The notes under the pieces are model-generated. The model saw only the letters and a program-made list of their open reading frames with translations, did not search any database and had not been told where the DNA came from. Positions 26,170 to 33,135 of a stretch of 33,135 nt of DNA are shown here, one piece after another. How positions within the stretch are numbered: position 1 is the first letter of the stretch; each line of letters opens with the position of its first letter. Position numbers and translations under genes: made by a program. Where the stretch lies: assembly GCF_000613125.1 (NCBI RefSeq), contig NZ_HG964497.1, positions 5,135,672-5,168,806 of the forward strand. The letters run 5' to 3'. The DNA is from Bacillus sp. EB01. GTDB lineage: Bacteria; Bacillota; Bacilli; Bacillales; Cytobacillaceae.

Positions 26170-26327
26170 AGGAGCAGATAAGTGGTTTTATAATTAAATT
26201 TTCAAATAAAAGGAAATTATTGAAGTTGCCCTTAATTTCTTTGAATTCTTTGTAACTAAGCCAAATTTTTAGTAAAATAAAGTATTGATACTTTCTAGCT
26301 AAACCATTTCGGAAAAGAGTGGACAAT

Positions 26328-26546
26328 ATGCGAGAAGAAATAAAAATAGATACAGACTATATTACGCTGGGACAATTCCTTAAGCTTGCGGATGTCATTC
26401 AAACGGGAGGCATGGCCAAATGGTTCCTTGGTGAGCACAAGGTGTATGTTAACGGTGAGCAGGATCAAAGGAGAGGCAGAAAGCTAAGGGATGGGGATAA
26501 AGTGAAGATTCCTGGATTTGGCGAGTTTGTCCTTAGAGAATCTTAA
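26328..26546 (+). CDS. yaaA: S4-domain protein YaaA (RlbA)
   Basis: Small S4-type RNA-binding protein, linked in B. subtilis to ribosome assembly. The 72-aa product contains [23 protein letters not shown], then [19 protein letters not shown], the S4 fold. I use the ATG at 26328, with GAGTGG 5 bases upstream. A GTG three codons earlier (26319) is possible but less well supported. It lies 11 bases before recF, so they are probably co-transcribed. Confidence 0.93.
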   Translation: MREEIKIDTDYITLGQFLKLADVIQTGGMAKWFLGEHKVYVNGEQDQRRGRKLRDGDKVKIPGFGEFVLRES

Positions 26547-26557
26547 AGGATGTTTAT

Positions 26558-27676
26558 ATGCATATTGAACAGCTTGCTTTAAAAAATTATCGGAATTATA
26601 AGGACATATCAATCGACTTTGAAAACAAAGTGAATGTCTTTCTAGGGGAAAATGCCCAAGGGAAGACAAACATTATGGAATCCATTTATGTCCTGGCTAT
26701 GGCAAAATCACACCGTACCACAAATGATAAAGATCTTATTCGCTGGGATACAGAGTATGCTAAAATAGAAGGACGGATCAAAAAGCGACACGGTTCAATC
26801 CCCATGCAGCTAGTTATATCCAAAAAAGGGAAAAAAGCTTGGTTCAACCACATTGAACAGCAGCGACTGAGCCAATATATCGGCAATATGAACGTGGTTA
26901 TGTTTGCTCCTGAAGACCTGAATCTCGTCAAAGGCAGTCCGCAGGTACGCAGGCGTTTCATAGATATGGAGATTGGGCAGGTTTCACCTGTCTATTTGCA
27001 TGGTGTCAGCCAATATATGAAAATTTTGCAGCAGCGAAACCATTACTTGAAAATGCTGCAAATCAAAAGATCCACCGATGAAACAATGCTTGATATCCTG
27101 ACTGAACAATTCATAGAAGCGGCAGTCAAAACAACGATTAAGCGATTTGAATTCTTAAAGATTCTTGAAAAGTGGGCACAGCCCATCCATAAAGGAATAT
27201 CCAGGGGTACTGAAACGCTTGAAATCCGTTACGAGCCATCTGTTAATGTATTAGAAGGCCAAGACTTGTCGAAAATGATAGAAGTATTTCAAGAGAAATT
27301 CACCAAAGTCAAACAGAGGGAAATGGAAAGAGGAACGACGTTATTTGGACCACAACGGGATGATGTCACATTTTATGTAAACGGTAGAAATGTACAGACT
27401 TTTGGATCCCAGGGACAGCAACGGACAACCGCGCTTTCTGTTAAACTTGCTGAAATAGATTTGATTTATTCCGAAATAGGTGAGTACCCCATATTATTGC
27501 TTGATGACGTGCTTTCAGAACTGGATGACTACCGCCAATCCCATTTATTAAATACGATAGCCGGGAAGGTCCAAACGTTTGTAACAACGACAAGCATAGA
27601 AGGAATAGATCATCAAACAATGAAAGATGCTTCAACTTTTATTGTCAATGCCGGTGAAATTCTAAAAAGGAATTGA
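26558..27676 (+). CDS. recF: DNA replication/repair protein RecF
   Basis: SMC-like ATPase that helps load RecA at gaps, with RecO and RecR. The 372-aa product is full length: Walker [10 protein letters not shown] (30-38), the MAKSHRT segment, the signature region [18 protein letters not shown] (about 288-305) and Walker [15 protein letters not shown] (about 311-324). The ATG follows a modest AGGA site at 7 bases. It lies between yaaA (11 bases upstream) and remB (7 bases downstream). Confidence 0.98.
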   Translation: MHIEQLALKNYRNYKDISIDFENKVNVFLGENAQGKTNIMESIYVLAMAKSHRTTNDKDLIRWDTEYAKIEGRIKKRHGSIPMQLVISKKGKKAWFNHIEQQRLSQYIGNMNVVMFAPEDLNLVKGSPQVRRRFIDMEIGQVSPVYLHGVSQYMKILQQRNHYLKMLQIKRSTDETMLDILTEQFIEAAVKTTIKRFEFLKILEKWAQPIHKGISRGTETLEIRYEPSVNVLEGQDLSKMIEVFQEKFTKVKQREMERGTTLFGPQRDDVTFYVNGRNVQTFGSQGQQRTTALSVKLAEIDLIYSEIGEYPILLLDDVLSELDDYRQSHLLNTIAGKVQTFVTTTSIEGIDHQTMKDASTFIVNAGEILKRN

Positions 27677-27683
27677 GGTTTTT

Positions 27684-27902
27684 ATGTACATTCATATTGG
27701 TGAGGATCATATGGTAAGAGCCAGTGAAATTATTGCGATCATCGATAAGGATAGTGCTGTTGTTCCTGAAACCGGCAAAAGCATTAACCTCTCTAAAGGA
27801 TCATTTAAATCGGTGGTTATTACCGAGAAAAATGTCTACCTATCCCCTCTTGCTTCAAGTACATTAAAAAAACGTTCATACCAGGGAAAACAGGATTATT
27901 GA
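27684..27902 (+). CDS. remB: Extracellular matrix regulator RemB (DUF370)
   Basis: DUF370 protein, YaaB/RemB in B. subtilis, where it affects biofilm matrix gene expression together with RemA. The 72-aa product has the family start MYIHIGEDHMVRASEIIAIID and the C-terminal motif VYLSPLASSTLKKRS. It is somewhat shorter than the roughly 80-aa B. subtilis protein. GAGG lies 5 bases upstream of the ATG. It is probably co-transcribed with recF, 7 bases away. A DNA-binding role is inferred from the RemA paralogue. Confidence 0.92.
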   Translation: MYIHIGEDHMVRASEIIAIIDKDSAVVPETGKSINLSKGSFKSVVITEKNVYLSPLASSTLKKRSYQGKQDY

Positions 27903-27956
27903 AATGAACTTTATATAGATTATAAATTTACAAGCAACAAAAAAGGACTTTTTTAA

Positions 27957-29978
<2,022 letters not shown>

Positions 29979-30009
29979 TGCAAGACTAAACTGGATGATT
30001 TAAAACGCA

Positions 30010-30039
30010 AGGATAGATTGGCAGTCTATCCTGCTTTTT
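30010..30039 (+). terminator. Terminator of gyrB
   Basis: AGGATAGA pairs with TCTATCCT (7-base loop), followed by GCTTTTTAAT. It separates gyrB from gyrA, which must then have its own promoter or rely on readthrough. Confidence 0.88.
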
Positions 30040-30132
30040 AATAAAATTATGGTTTTTAATTTGTTAAGGATGGCAGTGCTTGATAGGTAATTCATCTATT
30101 AGCCGCTTGTTCCTTAAGTGGAGGGTTATCTG

Positions 30133-32712
30133 ATGGCTGATTTTGAAAACTCTCGTGTAGAGGAAATTAATATAAGCCAAGAAATGAAATCATCATTCCT
30201 TGATTATGCGATGAGTGTTATCGTTTCAAGGGCCCTGCCCGATGTACGGGATGGCCTCAAACCGGTACACCGCCGGATTCTGTATGCAATGCATGACCTT
30301 GGAATGCATTCTGATAAACCATATAAAAAATCTGCTCGTATCGTTGGTGACGTAATCGGTAAATACCACCCGCACGGTGACCAAGCTGTCTATGAAACCA
30401 TGGTCCGTATGGCGCAGGATTTCAACCAGCGGTATATGTTAGTTGATGGCCATGGGAACTTCGGTTCGGTGGATGGAGACTCGGCCGCGGCCATGCGTTA
30501 CACTGAATCGAGAATGTCAAAAATATCGATGGAGTTATTGAGGGACATAAACAAAGATACAATAGATTATCAGGACAACTATGATGGTGAAGAAAGAGAG
30601 CCTGTTGTCCTCCCTGCCCGCTTCCCGAATCTCCTGGTTAATGGAACTACAGGTATTGCGGTGGGAATGGCAACTAATATTCCACCTCACCAGCTGGGTG
30701 AGGTCATTGATGGTGTTCTTGCGGTTAGTAAAGATTCGGATATTACCATTCCGGAGCTTATGGAAATCATCCCTGGCCCTGATTTTCCAACAGGCGGGAT
30801 TATTCTAGGCCGAAGTGGGATACGCAAGGCCTATGAAACCGGCCGGGGTTCTATTACCATACGTGCTAAGGTAGAAATTGAACAGCTTAAGAATGGAAAG
30901 GAAGTCATCATTGTAAAAGAACTTCCTTACCAGGTAAATAAAGCAAAGCTTATAGAGAAGATCGCCGAGCTTGTCCGTGAAAAGAGAATCGATGGAATTA
31001 CTGATCTTCGGGACGAATCCGACAGGCGAGGGATGAGGATTTACATTGAGGTTCGAAAGGACACAAATGCAAATGTCCTTCTTAATAATCTCTACAAACA
31101 GACAGCCATGCAGACAACCTTTGGCATAAATATGCTGGCGCTTGTTAATGGGCATCCGAAAGTTCTAAATCTCAAGCAATGCTTAACACATTATCTTGAT
31201 CACCAGAAAGTTGTAATCAGACGCCGGACCGAGTTTGAGTTGCGTAAAGCGGAAGCACGCGCCCATATTCTCGAAGGTTTGCGAATTGCACTTGATCATC
31301 TTGATGCAGTCATTACGTTAATTCGTAACTCCAGAACAACTGATATCGCTCGTGAGGGCTTAATTTCTACCTTCAATCTTTCCGAAAAGCAAGCACAGGC
31401 AATCCTCGATATGAGGCTCCAGCGTCTGACAGGACTGGAAAGGGAAAAAATTGAAGAAGAATACCAAAATCTAATGGCACAAATTGCTGAGTATAAGGCA
31501 ATTCTTGCTGATGAAGAAAAGCTTCTGCAAATTATCCGTGATGAACTGACAGAAATTAAAGAGCGCTTTAATGATAAAAGGCGGACAGAAATAGCTTCTG
31601 GCGGCCTCGAGCACATTGAGGATGAAGATTTGATTCCTGTCGAAACTGTCGTTTTAACTTTGACCCATAATGGCTACATTAAACGCCTGCCTGCTTCAAC
31701 CTACCGTGCGCAAAAACGTGGGGGGAGAGGTATCCAGGGCATGGGGACGAATGAAGATGACTTCGTAGAACAGTTAATTACCACTTCAACTCATAACACT
31801 ATCCTATTCTTTACTAATAAAGGGAAGGTGTATAAAACCAAAGGATATGAAATTCCTGAATTCAGCAGGACTGCAAAAGGGATCCCTATTATTAACCTAT
31901 TGGGGATTGAAAAAGGCGAATGGGTTAATGCCATTATTCCTGTAGAAGAATTTGTCGATGACTGGTTCCTATTCTTTACCACGAAAGAAGGAATTTCAAA
32001 ACGTTCGCCTTTATCTTCATTTGCGCATATCCGTAACAATGGGCTTATTGCCCTGAATCTTCGCGAAGGTGATGAATTGATTTCTGTGAGAATGACAGAT
32101 GGTTCAAAAGAAATAGTCATCGCCACGAAGAAAGGCATGCAGATACGTTTTGCTGAAACAGATGTCAGGACCATGGGGAGAACTGCCACGGGTGTAAAAG
32201 GTATTACGCTCGATTCTGATGATGAAGTCATTGGAATGGAAGTTCTTGAAGGTGATTCAGAGGTCCTCGTCGTTACAAGTAAGGGCTACGGTAAACGGAC
32301 CGACGCAGCCGAATACCGCATTCAGGGACGAGGCGGAAAAGGAATCAAGACGGCCAATGTTATTGAAAGTAAAAATGGCCACCTTGTTTCTATGAAGACT
32401 GTCACTGGTGAAGAAGATCTCATGCTTATTACCACAGGTGGAGTACTGATAAGAATTCCGGTCGATAGTATTTCGAAGGTAGGCCGGAATACAATTGGCG
32501 TAAAGCTAATTAATATTAAAGAAAACGAAAGTGTTGCTACTGTTGCAAAAGTCGAACGCGAGGACGAAAAGGATGAGGAAGGCTTGGAACTGCCAGAGTC
32601 AGTGATTGATGCAGCCCATCCTGATGAAACTGTAACAGTAAGAGAAGTAATCGAATTAGATGAACCTGTAGAATCCTCAGAAACAGATTCTGATGAAGGA
32701 TCCGAGGAGTAG
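30133..32712 (+). CDS. gyrA: DNA gyrase subunit A
   Basis: DNA-cleaving and wrapping subunit of gyrase. The ATG at 30133 ([31 protein letters not shown]) follows TGGAGG at 8 bases; an upstream GTG at 30118 is rejected. At 859 aa it has the breakage-reunion domain with catalytic Tyr123 (AAAMRYTES), a long coiled coil (about 360-490), the GyrA box region [11 protein letters not shown] (about 533-543) and six beta-pinwheel blades. An acidic tail rich in Glu and Asp closes it. The quinolone-resistance region reads [17 protein letters not shown]: residue 84 is Gln where B. subtilis and many relatives have Ser, while Glu88 is kept. Confidence 0.98.
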   Translation: MADFENSRVEEINISQEMKSSFLDYAMSVIVSRALPDVRDGLKPVHRRILYAMHDLGMHSDKPYKKSARIVGDVIGKYHPHGDQAVYETMVRMAQDFNQRYMLVDGHGNFGSVDGDSAAAMRYTESRMSKISMELLRDINKDTIDYQDNYDGEEREPVVLPARFPNLLVNGTTGIAVGMATNIPPHQLGEVIDGVLAVSKDSDITIPELMEIIPGPDFPTGGIILGRSGIRKAYETGRGSITIRAKVEIEQLKNGKEVIIVKELPYQVNKAKLIEKIAELVREKRIDGITDLRDESDRRGMRIYIEVRKDTNANVLLNNLYKQTAMQTTFGINMLALVNGHPKVLNLKQCLTHYLDHQKVVIRRRTEFELRKAEARAHILEGLRIALDHLDAVITLIRNSRTTDIAREGLISTFNLSEKQAQAILDMRLQRLTGLEREKIEEEYQNLMAQIAEYKAILADEEKLLQIIRDELTEIKERFNDKRRTEIASGGLEHIEDEDLIPVETVVLTLTHNGYIKRLPASTYRAQKRGGRGIQGMGTNEDDFVEQLITTSTHNTILFFTNKGKVYKTKGYEIPEFSRTAKGIPIINLLGIEKGEWVNAIIPVEEFVDDWFLFFTTKEGISKRSPLSSFAHIRNNGLIALNLREGDELISVRMTDGSKEIVIATKKGMQIRFAETDVRTMGRTATGVKGITLDSDDEVIGMEVLEGDSEVLVVTSKGYGKRTDAAEYRIQGRGGKGIKTANVIESKNGHLVSMKTVTGEEDLMLITTGGVLIRIPVDSISKVGRNTIGVKLINIKENESVATVAKVEREDEKDEEGLELPESVIDAAHPDETVTVREVIELDEPVESSETDSDEGSEE

Positions 32713-32733
32713 ACTAATTAAGAATAAGCAGAG

Positions 32734-32770
32734 AGGAGCAAAGGGTGGGAAAACCCTTTGCTCCTTTTTT
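32734..32770 (+). terminator. Terminator of gyrA
   Basis: A perfect 12-bp stem AGGAGCAAAGGG/CCCTTTGCTCCT with an 8-base loop is followed by TTTTTT. Confidence 0.95.
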
Positions 32771-32899
32771 ATGGCTGTCTAAACGCGTGAATATTTGGTG
32801 CACCCTTAGTGTAGTGCCTCATCTGACTGGTTTTACATTGTATTCAATCTTAATGAAACTATTTTGAATCTTACGAACTAACTATTCTTTCTAAAGCTA

Positions 32900-32928
32900 T
32901 TGCAGTAAAACCATAATGTTGTTATAAT
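32900..32928 (+). promoter_or_regulatory. rrn operon promoter P1
   Basis: TTGCAG (32900-32905) and a perfect TATAAT (32923-32928) are separated by 17 bases. It lies 85 bases upstream of a second promoter, as in tandem-promoter rRNA operons. Confidence 0.75.
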
Positions 32929-32984
32929 CACAAACGCAGCAGAAGTTGAACACATATTCATAGTAAAAAAGATATAAAAAAGTG

Positions 32985-33013
32985 TTGACTTATCGAGTTG
33001 TGAATGGTATATT
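32985..33013 (+). promoter_or_regulatory. rrn operon promoter P2
   Basis: TTGACT (32985-32990) and TATATT (33008-33013) are separated by 17 bases, directly upstream of the 16S leader. Confidence 0.88.
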
Positions 33014-33019
33014 AATAAA

Positions 33020-33135
33020 GTCGCTGTTACGCGATACATTAAAAAGATTGTTCCTTGAAAACTAAACAAACAAGCGTCAACAAACAATAATATTTTGATG
33101 GCTTCGGCCATCAGCCAACGTAACTTTATGAGCTA
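33020..33135 (+). ncRNA. Leader of a 16S-23S-5S rRNA operon (partial, runs off the edge)
   Basis: After P2 comes a leader with a TCGC/GCGA dyad (33022-33035), then TTCCTTGAAAACTAAACAAAC, which is the boxA-side leader sequence typical of Bacillus rRNA operons. A hairpin GATGGC-TTCG-GCCATC with a stable tetraloop follows (33097-33112). The 16S 5' end is not reached. The position after gyrA matches rrnO of B. subtilis. Confidence 0.85.

Noticed and set aside
31791-32231. 146-codon minus-strand frame within gyrA.
   Set aside because: Antisense to the conserved GyrA beta-pinwheel domain, without ribosome site.

Overview
This window is the replication-origin region of a Bacillaceae chromosome (Bacillus sensu lato). 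The evidence is the conserved gene order dnaB-rplI-gdpP / rpsR-ssb-rpsF / ychF / spo0J-soj-noc-rsmG-mnmG-mnmE-jag-spoIIIJ-rnpA-rpmH / oriC / dnaA-dnaN-yaaA-recF-remB-gyrB-gyrA / rrn, the spore-former genes yyaC, spo0J and spoIIIJ, and a dnaA-dnaN spacer that closely resembles the B. subtilis unwinding element as I recall it. The genus cannot be fixed from sequence reading alone.

Layout: everything left of about 22.4 kb except yyaC is on the minus strand, and everything right of about 23.4 kb is on the plus strand. Both arms are therefore transcribed away from oriC, co-directional with replication. The left arm holds the replicative helicase, ribosomal proteins L9, S18, S6 and L34, SSB, the c-di-AMP phosphodiesterase GdpP, the GTPase YchF, a molybdopterin oxidoreductase (YyaE), a DUF951 protein, an MscS channel, YyaC, a DUF554 membrane protein, the chromosome partition/nucleoid occlusion set (Spo0J, Soj, Noc), tRNA and rRNA modification enzymes (MnmE, MnmG, RsmG), and the Jag/SpoIIIJ/RnpA/L34 cluster. 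The right arm holds DnaA, DnaN, the S4 protein YaaA, RecF, RemB, GyrB and GyrA. It ends in a tandem rrn promoter region and 16S leader; the 16S gene itself lies beyond the edge.

Origin control elements are well resolved. They are DnaA boxes upstream of dnaA (incAB-like), a large DnaA-box palindrome plus a DnaA-trio/AT-rich unwinding element between dnaA and dnaN, a third DnaA-box cluster upstream of mnmE, and two parS sites (one inside spo0J, one between ssb and rpsF).

This is mostly conserved core chromosome. I found no defence system, prophage, CRISPR or other new multi-gene system. The less ordinary items are: a ~135-bp MITE-like element with terminal inverted repeats and an apparent target duplication inside the loop of the ychF terminator; a GC-rich hairpin-rich repeat-like block at the left edge; a 57-bp palindromic element between dnaN and yaaA; Gln instead of the usual Ser at GyrA position 84 in the quinolone-binding region; and a 675-bp spacer where I would expect yybS.
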